The position numbers and the translations under genes were made by a program. From contig CALKIV010000115.1 of assembly GCA_937995835.1 (NCBI GenBank), forward strand, positions 1 through 49,864: DNA of 49,864 bases. Direction: 5' to 3'. Numbering within the stretch: the first letter of the stretch is position 1; every line of letters starts with the position of its first letter. This document shows positions 35,396-45,162 of the stretch, piece after piece. Origin of the DNA: an uncultured Dysgonomonas sp. (lineage in GTDB: Bacteria; Bacteroidota; Bacteroidia; Bacteroidales; Dysgonomonadaceae). The notes under the pieces were generated by a model. That model was not told the DNA's origin. It did no database searches and saw nothing but the letters and a program-made list of their open reading frames with translations.

Positions 35396-37000
35396 TTAAT
35401 TGGTATGCCAACGAGGGTCACCAGCATTGTGTGTAAATCCAGCATCAATGATCGTAAAATCTCCATTAGCAGGGTCTTTGAACAAAGTAGTAGACTTGCC
35501 TGCATAGCTATCAATTCCACTAAATGGATAGCTATCACTGATCACAAACTCGCTAGTTCTGTATGAGTCAAATACAAAAGGCGTTGTGATTTTTGGATCA
35601 GAAGCTCTTATTCCTTTGTCCACAGAAGCGGATGCTGAAAATATATTATTCTCTAGCAATAGCTTATCTGGCTCGTTCGTTTTCACAAAGTTTAAGAAGT
35701 ATCTATTGGCCGCAAGCATTACATCGTAGAACGTACAGTTTTTAATTGTTACATTATTTGCTTTTGTTTTGAAGGTACTAAAATGCGATGCATTAGGAGC
35801 AAAACTATAGAATGTACTATTTTCGAAAATGACTTCTTGCACTGGGGCTGAAAGTACAGCATCAAGATTCAGCACTCCATAATCAGCAATATCAGTTATA
35901 ATAGATGAGCGTATTTGGAAGCTGTTTAACGTAAGACTACCTCTTAATCTTACCATACCACGGAATGTACTTACCCTTGACTGTTCTATAATGATATCAG
36001 AAATAGCTGTAGCAGTTTTCCCTTCATCATTTAATAGATATCCCGAATTTTTTCCTGTTACATCCATATTGAAGATATGCAATCTGAAGTTCGCTTGCTC
36101 TTGCAATTTTATTTCTTTCAACTTCAAAGATGGTTGACCTTCGTCACCTGCAAGCCCCCAAAGTGTTAGATGCTCAAGAGTAGTAGGTATAACAAAGTCG
36201 ACTTCAAATAAATCATAAGAAGCGCCTGCAGGAATAATAAGTTCCACAGCCTTGTCAGGAAGAGCTGCCACAAATTCAGCCAAATTCTCTGTTCCATCTA
36301 GGAAGTACGGCGTACCAAGTCCCGGTGTTTTAGGGAAAGTTTTGAAGTTCAATCTGCCACGTTCTTTTTCCACATTATAAATAGAAACAGTGTACGAAGT
36401 GTTCTCCTTTAGTTCAGCGATTTCGATTGTTGCAGCCGATTTATCAGCATCGGTTAGTTCTATTTTTCTTTCTTTTTGAACACCTGCTTCTTTCCACACA
36501 AGAACGATATGTGTTGCTTCAGCAGATTTCTCCCAACTTAACTTCACTGAAGAAGAAGTTACGGCAGGAGCACCTACAAATATTTGTTCAATCTTCGTTT
36601 TAAATGTCAGGTTGTCTTCTTTTGGATACCCCCACTTAGAACTAACACCATCATCCCCTACTCCTCTGATACGGATGTAATATTCAGTATCTTCTTCCAG
36701 TCCTTCGATCACAGCAGGCGACTTGGTCAAACTTTTATCTTCTCCAAAAACGAGAGAGTTTGCAGACGATTCTTCTCCAGTAAATTGCTCTTTATTAACC
36801 TCTACGATTACATATTTAGCATCTTTGCCTGACTTCCATGTTAGCGTCGCAGAGAAGTCTGCAGGCGCAATAGCCAGATCCATTGGTCTGAACACGCCAT
36901 TTTGCGAACCATCAACATCCCAATCGTTGCCATCTGTACAAGATACAGCACCCAAACTCAACAGGGTGATGAGTATCATATATATATAAGTTTTCTTCAT
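35396..37000 (-). CDS. FN3/DUF4957-DUF5123-like surface lipoprotein of the pectin locus
   Basis: 534 residues, lipoprotein signal ending at C21 (AVSC). Two fibronectin type III-like modules occupy about residues 35-130 (ending EEDTEYYIRIRGVGDDG) and 135-220 (ELKENTSYTVSIYNVE). The remaining 300 residues form right-handed beta-helix-like repeats (VTIKNCTFYDVMLAAN, VIFENSTFYSFAPNA and similar), as in proteins with DUF4957 and DUF5123 found in pectin utilisation loci. A role in binding or cleaving pectin at the surface is inferred. It starts 13 bases after susD. Confidence 0.8.
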   Translation of the reverse strand: MKKTYIYMILITLLSLGAVSCTDGNDWDVDGSQNGVFRPMDLAIAPADFSATLTWKSGKDAKYVIVEVNKEQFTGEESSANSLVFGEDKSLTKSPAVIEGLEEDTEYYIRIRGVGDDGVSSKWGYPKEDNLTFKTKIEQIFVGAPAVTSSSVKLSWEKSAEATHIVLVWKEAGVQKERKIELTDADKSAATIEIAELKENTSYTVSIYNVEKERGRLNFKTFPKTPGLGTPYFLDGTENLAEFVAALPDKAVELIIPAGASYDLFEVDFVIPTTLEHLTLWGLAGDEGQPSLKLKEIKLQEQANFRLHIFNMDVTGKNSGYLLNDEGKTATAISDIIIEQSRVSTFRGMVRLRGSLTLNSFQIRSSIITDIADYGVLNLDAVLSAPVQEVIFENSTFYSFAPNASHFSTFKTKANNVTIKNCTFYDVMLAANRYFLNFVKTNEPDKLLLENNIFSASASVDKGIRASDPKITTPFVFDSYRTSEFVISDSYPFSGIDSYAGKSTTLFKDPANGDFTIIDAGFTHNAGDPRWHTN

Positions 37001-37013
37001 TGCTTTTTATTTT

Positions 37014-38945
37014 TTATTTAAATCCGTAAGAATTTTCTAGCATTCCATTCGAATCCGAAATTGTTTTAGATCCAAGAGGAATTAAATGGCGATTCTTCAC
37101 CTCTCCGGTCAATCCTACATTGATAAATGGTAATCTTTCAAGATTCTCTTCATTAGAGTTTTTATCCTTATCTATCTTAGTTCCCCAACCGGCAACACTT
37201 ACGTATCCTTGTGCCTTGGCATCTGTATCGGAATTGAAAAGCAACTCATACCATGAGATAGAAGACATATCGATGGTAAAATCATCATTAATCTTATAAT
37301 AAAGAGTATGAGGAGCATTTACAATAACATCGTTAGTATACGTATCTTTCATTTCTTTGGTTTTATCGATCAATAGGTTCCAACGTATCAAGTCATACTT
37401 TCTGATTCCTTCACCGGCAAGCTCCCAAGCACGTTCGTCAACGACTGCTTTAAAGAAGTCTTCCTTTGCATTCAAACCATTTACATAAGCTTCAACTTCT
37501 CCTAATTTTGAGCTATCGAACGCTCTGGCACGTACTTGAAGCAAAGCATCTTTGGCTGTTACTCCAGATGTACCTGCTCCGTTTGGCCCTTCAAGCTCGT
37601 TTACGATTTCGGCATACATCAATAGTACATCAGAATAACGCATGGTTATCCAATTGACACCATATCCCACCTTGTCGCTAGAAGCTCTTGCAATGCTCAA
37701 CCATGCATCACTCATTTTTCTAACATCCCATTTAGCTACATAAATACTGAATGGAGCATTTTTTTGCATGTTTTCTTTTATCTTCCCAGCATCATCTTTC
37801 AGTTCGTAAGTGGCGCAAGTGATATCTCTACGAAGGTCATTTTTATCATAAGACATAAAGAATGGAGCGGTTAGTTTCACTTTTCCACTGGAGTTACCCT
37901 TAGGTCCATAATAAGCACTAGGGCCACTGATTCTAACCCCTACGGTATATCCCATTTCGCCAGAATACCCTAAACCATGAGCAACTTCGTAAAGAGATTC
38001 ATTATGCACACGATCAAGTTCTAGTTTGTTCGTTTTGCTCCAAAAATCACTGAAAGAAGGGTTAAGCTTATGTGTTCCTTTGATCAATATTTGATCTAGC
38101 TGAGCCAAAGCATCTTTGTATAATTTCGTTCTCACACTACCGTCTGGACGTTGTGTAGGATACTTCGAATCACTATTGGCAGCCGTTTCGTAATCTGGCT
38201 TGGCTTGCTCTCTGATTGCCCATCCGGCACGAGACAAAGCAACACGTGCATATAAACCTCTAGCAAAACCGGCAGTGATTTGTTCACTTGTATAGCTCAT
38301 CTCACCCACCCATGGCAAATAAGAAGCAGCCTCATCAAGATCGAGCAAGAGTTGATCGAGAATAACGTCTCTATCTGTTTTCGGTAAATAGATATTTGAT
38401 CCATCAGGACGTGTTGGCTCAAACTTCATTGGAATGTCTCCATAGTTTTTTGCCAAATCATAATAAACCATTGCTCTCAGTGTTAGAGCCTCTCCAAGAT
38501 ATGACAAAGCTTTCTTTTGATGCTCATTGCCATCTTTTATCAAGCTACTGTTTCTCAATCCTTCAATCACACTGTTGGCATCTTCTATAATGGCAAACAG
38601 TGCTTTCCAGTTGTCATCCAACCTACCCCAGCCCGGAGTAGGGTTATAGTTACCAAGTCCTCTTTCATTAGGTTCTGTGACAGCACTCTCTCCCAAAGCA
38701 TCAACCAACTCAATATCTGAGTTTAAACTAAAATTCAGAGGAAGACGAGCACCGTAAGTATGGTCTAAAACAAGCCCTGCATATACTTTATTCAATGCTT
38801 GTCCGGAATAGGTTATCGACTCATAAACGACATCCGGTGTAAGCTCCGATTTAGAATCTGCATCTGACCCAAGAAAGTCAGAGCAAGCAGTGGAACTCAT
38901 GATGATAGCACAACCTATCAGTATGTTTTTTATATTTGTTTTCAT
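37014..38945 (-). CDS. SusD/RagB family nutrient-binding lipoprotein
   Basis: 643 residues, lipoprotein signal ending at C21 (STAC). The N-terminal SusD-like domain includes EALTLRAMVYYDLAKNYGDIP, with the alpha-helical TPR layout. The C-terminal RagB domain has VDERAWELAGEGIRKYDLIRW, a family hallmark. Together with the SusC-like barrel it binds oligosaccharides at the surface and hands them to the importer. It starts 19 bases after susC; the context with PL1 suggests pectin fragments. Confidence 0.96.
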   Translation of the reverse strand: MKTNIKNILIGCAIIMSSTACSDFLGSDADSKSELTPDVVYESITYSGQALNKVYAGLVLDHTYGARLPLNFSLNSDIELVDALGESAVTEPNERGLGNYNPTPGWGRLDDNWKALFAIIEDANSVIEGLRNSSLIKDGNEHQKKALSYLGEALTLRAMVYYDLAKNYGDIPMKFEPTRPDGSNIYLPKTDRDVILDQLLLDLDEAASYLPWVGEMSYTSEQITAGFARGLYARVALSRAGWAIREQAKPDYETAANSDSKYPTQRPDGSVRTKLYKDALAQLDQILIKGTHKLNPSFSDFWSKTNKLELDRVHNESLYEVAHGLGYSGEMGYTVGVRISGPSAYYGPKGNSSGKVKLTAPFFMSYDKNDLRRDITCATYELKDDAGKIKENMQKNAPFSIYVAKWDVRKMSDAWLSIARASSDKVGYGVNWITMRYSDVLLMYAEIVNELEGPNGAGTSGVTAKDALLQVRARAFDSSKLGEVEAYVNGLNAKEDFFKAVVDERAWELAGEGIRKYDLIRWNLLIDKTKEMKDTYTNDVIVNAPHTLYYKINDDFTIDMSSISWYELLFNSDTDAKAQGYVSVAGWGTKIDKDKNSNEENLERLPFINVGLTGEVKNRHLIPLGSKTISDSNGMLENSYGFK

Positions 38946-38964
38946 AATTATCTCGTATTTTTGA

Positions 38965-41900
38965 TTAGAATGTTAGATTAACCCCTCCTACAAATGTGCG
39001 ACTCTTTGGATATGCTGAGTAGTCAACTCCCGGAGTCATCGGTGTTTGTCTGCGAGTATCCACTTCCGGGTCAGCCCCTGTGTAGTTAGTCAGACAGAAC
39101 AGATTGTAACCTGTTGCATATATTCTGATATTGCTGATAAACATTCTGTTTGCTAATTTCTTAGGCAAGCTATACCCTATTGTCAGGTTGCTCAAACGTA
39201 GGAAAGAACCATCTTCCACAGCCCAATCTAGCAATGGCATATTAGTTACAGAAGCAGGATTGAAAGATGAAGCACCAGCATTAAGCTCGTTCAAACGATT
39301 GACTGCATGGTCAATTCCATGTTTATTGATATATGTTCTGTCAATAATGCGCTCTCCATTCGAAGGGTCGATCCATGTATATCTGTTACCAATAGACATT
39401 TCGTCATTTAGATTCCAATTCTTTCTTGATCCTAAATAATAGCTAGACCCTAGTTTGGTAGCATTTACAATTTTTCCACCTAAGAAATAAGTAAAAAACG
39501 CGTTGAAATCGAATCCTTTTACAGTTCCATTTAAACCAAAACCACCACTAACAGGAGCTACAGTATTTCCTAGTCTTACTTTTTTCACTTCACCATTTTC
39601 ATCTGTTTTCAGTCTCAATGCACCTGGTCCAAAAACACTATAAGTCATTCCAGATTTGCCTCTAGAGTCTGCATATTCAGGTTTCAGTTCCCAAGCATTA
39701 CCTGTCCAGTTAAAGTGTTCTGCGGTATAGTATCCATCAGTTTCGTATCCATATACTTCTCCAAGGCGACCACCTTCTTCGATCAAGAAATCATTTAGTC
39801 CGGCTATACCACTACCAGCCCAAGAGCTACTTTGCCACGATCGTCCTGAACCTAATTTATCAATTTTACCTCTGTTGTATGAGATATTAAAATTAGCTGA
39901 CAATGAAAAATCTTTATTGTCTACAATCACCGCATTCAACGATAATTCTACACCTTTATTAGAAGTTTGTCCATAGTTTTTCCACTGGCTGTCATATCCA
40001 GAGCCAGCAGAAATAGTAGAACGCATCAAGAGATCTTTAGTTGTATTCCAATACGCATCAATACTTCCTGATAATCTGTGATTGAAGAATCCAAAATCAA
40101 TTCCAAGGTTTCTTGTAATAGTTGTTTCCCACTTCAGGTCAGGATTATACAGGACATTTCCTCTTTTAAGTATAATTGCAGCCTCTTCGTCAAAGTAAAT
40201 ACTTTTATCGCTGGTACCTCCCAGTTGATAATTGGGCTTGATTGCAGACAAATTGATTCTGTTATTCCCCGATGTTCCCAAGCCCAAACGTGGTTTTAGA
40301 TCCGAGAAAATCTTTTTAGCATCTGCCATCCATGGTTCGTCAATCAAGCGCCATGCAAAGGCAAGCGAAGGGAAATAACCCCATTGGTTGCCAGAAGCAA
40401 ATTTGCTAGAACCATCTGCACGCATGGTAGCAGTGAATAAATATTTTTCTTTGATGCTATAGTTCACACGAGAGAAGAACGACACCATATTATCTTTAGC
40501 GTTTAGTAAGGTTTGAGTAGGCAATGCCTTTCCATTCCCCATACCAGCTAATACCTCATCGATAGACATCTCACGAGGGAAAGCTACTGATGTATTTATT
40601 ATTGAATTGGTATATCGGCTACTAACTTCGTGCCCTAACAATACATTGATAGAATGCTCTCCACCAAATAGCTTTTTATTGCTGTAGTTCACAGTATTAG
40701 CATTTTGCCAATACTTGGTTTTATCTTTACTAATCAAAGCTTGAGGCATTCCCGAGAAGCCATATTTTGAATTCGAAGTGGCTGGAGTTGCCCATACCTG
40801 ATCAGTATCGTTGAAGTCCCAATTATAAGACAGCGTACTCTTGAAGGTCAGATCTTTGATCGGTTGCCAAGTGATTCCAGCATTATATGTCTGTTGGAAA
40901 CGAGTTCTTTGCTTATACGTTGCATCCAGTCTTTCGGTTGGGTCATATTGTGTATCTCTGTTTTGCTCATCCTCATCGGCATCTTGCTTCAATTCTGTTA
41001 CCGGTTTGTAGATTACAGAACGAGCAATCAATGAGTTAGCCGCACTAGATTCATTAGAGTCAGCACCTCCACTCAAACCTTTTACTTTTTGGTAAGATAA
41101 ACGAGCATTGAAATCTAAGCTGATCCATTGGTTCACTTTGGTGTTGATTTTGGCATTGATATTATCTCTCGTAAATCCAGAGTTTTTCATGATGCTATTT
41201 TCGTCATCACGGCTATAGCTCACACTGAATTTAGTATCCTTTGTACCTCCAGATACATTTGCAGTGTATTGCAATTGATTGCCTGTACGACCAAAGATCT
41301 CATCTTGATAGTCTCTTCCTTTCATCGAACGATAGATACCTAGATCGTCATACACTCCATAGGTACCCGTTTGATCTAGTTCATATTGCCAAAGCACATA
41401 TTCGTGAGGCGATAAAGTTTTTACTTGCTTAGCTACTTTTCTGATTCCGAATTGTACGCCTGCATTAACCTCTATTTTGCCTTCTTTACCCGATTTGGTG
41501 GTTACAATGATAACTCCATTAGCTCCTCTGGAACCATAGATAGCAGTTGACGAGCCATCTTTCAATACGTCAACCGACTCAATGTCAGTAGGCGAAATAT
41601 TAGCAATATTATCTACTTGAAAACCATCTACAATGTATAATGGTGAGTTGTCTTGTGAGAGCGATCCCCCTCCTCTGACTCTAATTTTAACATCAGCATC
41701 AGGCGAACCTTCCGTGGTAGTGATAGTTACCCCTGCCATTTTACCTTGTAGAGCCTCTGATGCACTGGATACGGGAGTATCTTTCAATTGCTTAGCTCCT
41801 ACGGACGATACGGGACCGGTAAGGTCTCTTCTAGCCACAGTACCATAACCCACTACTACTACTTCATCTAAAACGGATATATCTTCTTCGAGTGTAATAT

Positions 41901-42177
41901 TGAGTGTGCTGCCCGTAATTTGTACTACTTTAGGCTTCATGCCTAAATACGTTACATCTAATGATTTTGCTTCATCGTTAACGGTTAGTGAAAATTTTCC
42001 GTCGATATCTGTAGTCACTCCATTATGAGTACCTGATACGACAACTGACACTCCTATCAGAGGGTCGTTGTGAACATCTGAAACAATTCCGCTCACTTTT
42101 TTATTTTGTGCATGCACAACCAAGTTGCAGAATAGAATCATCAAACATAGACTAAATAATCTATTAGCTTTTTGCAT
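38965..42177 (-). CDS. SusC/RagA family TonB-dependent outer-membrane importer
   Basis: 1070 residues. Signal peptide (about 1-23, VVHAQ). A carboxypeptidase regulatory-like domain (residues about 28-105, VSGIVSDVHNDPLIGVS) is followed by the TonB-box-like DEVVVVGYGTVARRDLTGPV. The plug domain includes LYIVDGFQVDNIANISPTDI and IYGSRGANGVIIVTTKSG, and a 22-strand barrel ends in the aromatic RTFVGGVNLTF. It imports oligosaccharides using TonB energy and pairs with the SusD-like lipoprotein encoded next. First gene of the locus. No extracytoplasmic sigma factor or hybrid sensor gene is adjacent in the window. Confidence 0.97.
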   Translation of the reverse strand: MQKANRLFSLCLMILFCNLVVHAQNKKVSGIVSDVHNDPLIGVSVVVSGTHNGVTTDIDGKFSLTVNDEAKSLDVTYLGMKPKVVQITGSTLNITLEEDISVLDEVVVVGYGTVARRDLTGPVSSVGAKQLKDTPVSSASEALQGKMAGVTITTTEGSPDADVKIRVRGGGSLSQDNSPLYIVDGFQVDNIANISPTDIESVDVLKDGSSTAIYGSRGANGVIIVTTKSGKEGKIEVNAGVQFGIRKVAKQVKTLSPHEYVLWQYELDQTGTYGVYDDLGIYRSMKGRDYQDEIFGRTGNQLQYTANVSGGTKDTKFSVSYSRDDENSIMKNSGFTRDNINAKINTKVNQWISLDFNARLSYQKVKGLSGGADSNESSAANSLIARSVIYKPVTELKQDADEDEQNRDTQYDPTERLDATYKQRTRFQQTYNAGITWQPIKDLTFKSTLSYNWDFNDTDQVWATPATSNSKYGFSGMPQALISKDKTKYWQNANTVNYSNKKLFGGEHSINVLLGHEVSSRYTNSIINTSVAFPREMSIDEVLAGMGNGKALPTQTLLNAKDNMVSFFSRVNYSIKEKYLFTATMRADGSSKFASGNQWGYFPSLAFAWRLIDEPWMADAKKIFSDLKPRLGLGTSGNNRINLSAIKPNYQLGGTSDKSIYFDEEAAIILKRGNVLYNPDLKWETTITRNLGIDFGFFNHRLSGSIDAYWNTTKDLLMRSTISAGSGYDSQWKNYGQTSNKGVELSLNAVIVDNKDFSLSANFNISYNRGKIDKLGSGRSWQSSSWAGSGIAGLNDFLIEEGGRLGEVYGYETDGYYTAEHFNWTGNAWELKPEYADSRGKSGMTYSVFGPGALRLKTDENGEVKKVRLGNTVAPVSGGFGLNGTVKGFDFNAFFTYFLGGKIVNATKLGSSYYLGSRKNWNLNDEMSIGNRYTWIDPSNGERIIDRTYINKHGIDHAVNRLNELNAGASSFNPASVTNMPLLDWAVEDGSFLRLSNLTIGYSLPKKLANRMFISNIRIYATGYNLFCLTNYTGADPEVDTRRQTPMTPGVDYSAYPKSRTFVGGVNLTF

Positions 42178-42219
42178 AATTCAATGGGATTAATTATTTA
42201 AGATTTAATAATAATTATG

Positions 42220-42227
42220 CAATATTA
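42220..42227 (-). promoter_or_regulatory. Candidate -7 box of the pectin locus
   Basis: The minus strand reads TAATATTG, one mismatch from TAnnTTTG, about 43 bases before the susC start. No -33 element is clear, fitting an activator-dependent promoter. Confidence 0.4.
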
Positions 42228-42274
42228 GCGCTAAATAAGCTTACCGGGGGTTTACAATTTGATATATCAGTGGG

Positions 42275-42295
42275 GTCAATTTGACATCAAGTCAA
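42275..42295. promoter_or_regulatory. GTCAA inverted/direct repeats upstream of susC
   Basis: Three half-sites are packed in 21 bases: the palindrome GTCAATTTGAC, then ATCAA, then GTCAA. A further GTCAA lies at 42326-42330. The position 50-70 bases upstream of the -7 box suits an activator binding site. Confidence 0.4.
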
Positions 42296-42430
42296 AAAGA
42301 GATCTATCTATCTACTTAATTATGGGTCAATTAAGATAAGACCTCAAAAAGAACGAACTACTACTTCCTAAAAAAATGCAGCTACACCACTTTGTGAATA
42401 AAAAACAAAAAAGAACGTTTCAGACTTCTC

Positions 42431-42841
42431 TTACTTTAGCAATTCATCTTTCTTTAGCTGTTCAAAAATATATAATACTCCGGGCACTTGAGCATCTTCC
42501 AACTTGTAAGTCGGCAAATCAAAATATTTCACTGCTCCTATTTCATTGCTAGGTTCAATGACTTCTTCCAGATTGTAGATGAAGCATTCTTGTTCCATAA
42601 TGATATTTGACTCTTCGCCATAAGCAGGTGCAGTGGTATGGCAATAATAGCGAAGACGATGAGTATCAAGGGTGAGATTCAATTCCTCTTTTATCTCCCT
42701 GATGAGTCCCTCTTGGGCTGTTTCGTCTCGATCTATTTTACCACCCGGCAGATACCAAGCATTTTTGTTTTTACTATAAGCTAACAGCAGTTTATTGTCT
42801 CGCACAACAACAAGACCTGCCGTAGGTAATGGAATATTCAT
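42431..42841 (-). CDS. Nudix hydrolase
   Basis: 136 residues. The complete Nudix box is present: G34-x5-E40-x7-REI-x-EE (R48 to E53), within LPGGKIDRDETAQEGLIREI. It hydrolyses a nucleoside diphosphate linked to another moiety in the cytoplasm; the substrate is not deducible. It starts 41 bases after cobO, either in an operon or from its own weak TACCTTTA box. Confidence 0.93.
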   Translation of the reverse strand: MNIPLPTAGLVVVRDNKLLLAYSKNKNAWYLPGGKIDRDETAQEGLIREIKEELNLTLDTHRLRYYCHTTAPAYGEESNIIMEQECFIYNLEEVIEPSNEIGAVKYFDLPTYKLEDAQVPGVLYIFEQLKKDELLK

Positions 42842-42882
42842 TTTTTCGTTTTCTTTTTAGAAAGGCTAAAGGTAATATTTTT

Positions 42883-43407
42883 TCAGCAATCGATTCCTTC
42901 TCTCGATAAAACACCTTTTTGGTAGTAATGTTTTACTTCTTTCATTTCTGTCACCAAATCAGCTAATTCAATCAGCTCATGGGGTGCATATCTACCAGTA
43001 ATGATTATTTCAGTTTGTTCCGGTTTCAGCTTCAAGATATCAATCAAATCAGTCACTGAAAATAGTTTAAAGTAGATAGCAATCGTCACCTCATCTAGCA
43101 CAAGCACATCATAGACTCCCGATTGTATAATTTCAGACACTTCCACTAAACCATTTTGGGCAGCCACAATATCGTCCTCCGTTGGCTTTCTATTAATAAA
43201 ACATTCCAAACCATATTGTTTGGCTTCGATAGACGGCAAGTATTGCAATAAAGCTTTAATCTCTGAATAGATCATTCCTTTTACAAATTGGGCGATATAT
43301 ACCTTTTTACCTGCTCCTACAGCCCTCACGGCAAGTCCCACTGCGGCCGTTGTCTTCCCCTTTCCATTACCTGTGTAAAGGTGTATGTAGCCTTTTTCTT
43401 TTCTCAT
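42883..43407 (-). CDS. cobO: Cob(I)alamin/cob(I)yrinic acid a,c-diamide adenosyltransferase
   Basis: 174 residues, standard for CobO/BtuR. The reversed-type P-loop GNGKGKTT (13-20) starts the domain. VLDEVTIAIYFKL (Walker B region) and IIITGRYAPHELIELADLVTEM at the C-terminus are family signatures. It transfers the adenosyl group of ATP to the cobalt of corrinoids, making coenzyme B12, and acts in salvage or synthesis. No other cobalamin genes are next to it, and no cobalamin riboswitch is recognised upstream. Confidence 0.95.
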   Translation of the reverse strand: MRKEKGYIHLYTGNGKGKTTAAVGLAVRAVGAGKKVYIAQFVKGMIYSEIKALLQYLPSIEAKQYGLECFINRKPTEDDIVAAQNGLVEVSEIIQSGVYDVLVLDEVTIAIYFKLFSVTDLIDILKLKPEQTEIIITGRYAPHELIELADLVTEMKEVKHYYQKGVLSREGIDC

Positions 43408-43523
43408 TTTTATATATTGTTATCACTATTCCTATAAAGGTACTGCAATTTAAATGGTATTGTATAAAAACACACATCGCTTACTGATTTTAAATACAAA
43501 TACACTCCCCCCAAAAAAACGAT

Positions 43524-43556
43524 CATCCCCAACACCTTATTAAGATGATGGGGATG
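43524..43556 (-). terminator. Terminator of the lectin/FYMP operon
   Basis: CATCCCCA with TGGGGATG, extended by GAT with ATC across a one-base bulge. On the minus strand it is followed by GTTTTTTT. Confidence 0.8.
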
Positions 43557-43583
43557 AATCAATCGTGTAAGTTTTTTTTTGAA

Positions 43584-45155
43584 TTACAGACCTCTATAAT
43601 CTCCATTCACAATAAGATATTTCTTCTGTTTTTGGGGATTAAACTTTAACGTAATCTTAGAAGTATTGGATCTATACTCATCAGTAGCAATCAGTGGGTT
43701 CTTGTTTTTGATATCATAATGTATGACGGCCTCCGTAGGATAAATTCCAGATGCCACCACTGCTGGATCGGGAGTGAAAGTGACATGGCTAGACACATCT
43801 CCTGTATTTACATACTTAAAGGTTCCTAAATGAGCAATGGTATGTTCATAAGGATTAGGAGTCTTTATATATTGTCCGGTAGCAGGATCATATACTTTAA
43901 ATCTAAACGTGTCATAGTTTAAGTATTCATTACCATTTTCAGAAGGAATTCCAGGCGTATAAATATTAGACTTATAGCCCAAATCGTTATAAAAAACCAC
44001 AATGGATGATGTACCACAACTATAACATAAATTTTCTCTCAAGTCATCTGCCGTTATTGGCGAGAATGGCAGTGTTACTCCAATATTTCGCACATAGTGA
44101 GCCTGATATGCAGCCCCAGTAGATGCTGTAAACGCCATCTTTAGAGTCGATGGAGTTTTGAATAAAATATCCGCAATAACATCTCTCGAAGGTGTAGTTA
44201 TATATGATTTGTTGATCTCTTTATATCGAATGTTCTTTTCTTCATAAAAAATAAAATCTTCAACAATTGTGGTCACGAATGTTTCATGTTGAATTTTAAG
44301 AGTCAGATAGAATACTTTTTCACCTCTATCGGACAATCCCGGTAATAGGCTAATGATTACTTTTCTATACCCATTTCGTGCGGGGTCTTCACTATACGCA
44401 TTATTCTGAATACTAAAATCGAAAGGCAAGATATCCATATACGACTTATATTTAGCACTCGCATAGTCAGGATCAGAAACATCTGTGGTAAGTCTTCTTA
44501 CTTGACCTTCCAGATGCTGAGTAGACCTAGTGAACAACACGGGATATCCTTTTAGAGGGTCCGAACTGTTGTGTGGACCTCTAATACTGATAAAAGATTT
44601 GTGCTCATCTGTTCCCAGTTCCACCCCATTTCTAGCGTCATCACCTTGATCTCTTCGTCTATGAAAGTTGCCATAATAATCTAATGCAACAGCCATATAC
44701 CCTTTAGAAAATCCGGGTTTCTTATAAATCGAACTAGTTCCCTCAGCATAGGCATAGCCTAACCCAGATCCAAAAGCCCCTAAACTAGGGTTAGCTACTG
44801 AACCGTCGAAAAGAACCATTGCTAAACCATCGCCCCCTTTAAAGCCTGAGGTCTGAGCACCTGACATCTCATATTCGAAAGAGACAACAAATCCTTTAGC
44901 AGTCGTGAAAGTTAAGTTGCTAAGAATAACTCCTCCATGCTGCGAAGCTCTATTGGTGGTCAGTCTTACTCCTTTGTTATTTGCCCCAACGACAGCACTA
45001 CCACTGCCTCCGGTACTGGGAATAACAGTAAATTCTGTAGCAGAATTTCCGGTCGTAAAATAAGGGAAAGAGTTTTGTCCCCCTACACTCACACCGAAAC
45101 CTGTAAATAACACAAAGAATAACAGTGTGGCCTTATATAATAATGTATTCATCAT
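43584..45155 (-). CDS. Secreted L-type lectin-like domain protein (paralogue 2)
   Basis: 523 residues from the ATG at 45155, which lies 7 bases after the stop of the upstream paralogue gene and directly precedes a signal peptide (LLYKATLLFFVLFTG). An upstream ATG at 45182 would overlap that gene and add unlikely residues. Residues about 30-270 resemble a legume-type lectin/concanavalin A fold: GDGLAMVLFDGS, GLGYAYAEGTS, GYMAVALDYYGNF and a late AFTASTGAAYQAHYVRNIGV strand. A carbohydrate-binding adhesin is inferred. The C-terminal module ends in RSNTSKITLKF and KYLIVNG, shared with the neighbouring paralogue. Last gene of the operon; a strong terminator follows. Confidence 0.8.
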   Translation of the reverse strand: MMNTLLYKATLLFFVLFTGFGVSVGGQNSFPYFTTGNSATEFTVIPSTGGSGSAVVGANNKGVRLTTNRASQHGGVILSNLTFTTAKGFVVSFEYEMSGAQTSGFKGGDGLAMVLFDGSVANPSLGAFGSGLGYAYAEGTSSIYKKPGFSKGYMAVALDYYGNFHRRRDQGDDARNGVELGTDEHKSFISIRGPHNSSDPLKGYPVLFTRSTQHLEGQVRRLTTDVSDPDYASAKYKSYMDILPFDFSIQNNAYSEDPARNGYRKVIISLLPGLSDRGEKVFYLTLKIQHETFVTTIVEDFIFYEEKNIRYKEINKSYITTPSRDVIADILFKTPSTLKMAFTASTGAAYQAHYVRNIGVTLPFSPITADDLRENLCYSCGTSSIVVFYNDLGYKSNIYTPGIPSENGNEYLNYDTFRFKVYDPATGQYIKTPNPYEHTIAHLGTFKYVNTGDVSSHVTFTPDPAVVASGIYPTEAVIHYDIKNKNPLIATDEYRSNTSKITLKFNPQKQKKYLIVNGDYRGL

Positions 45156-45162
45156 ATTTTTA

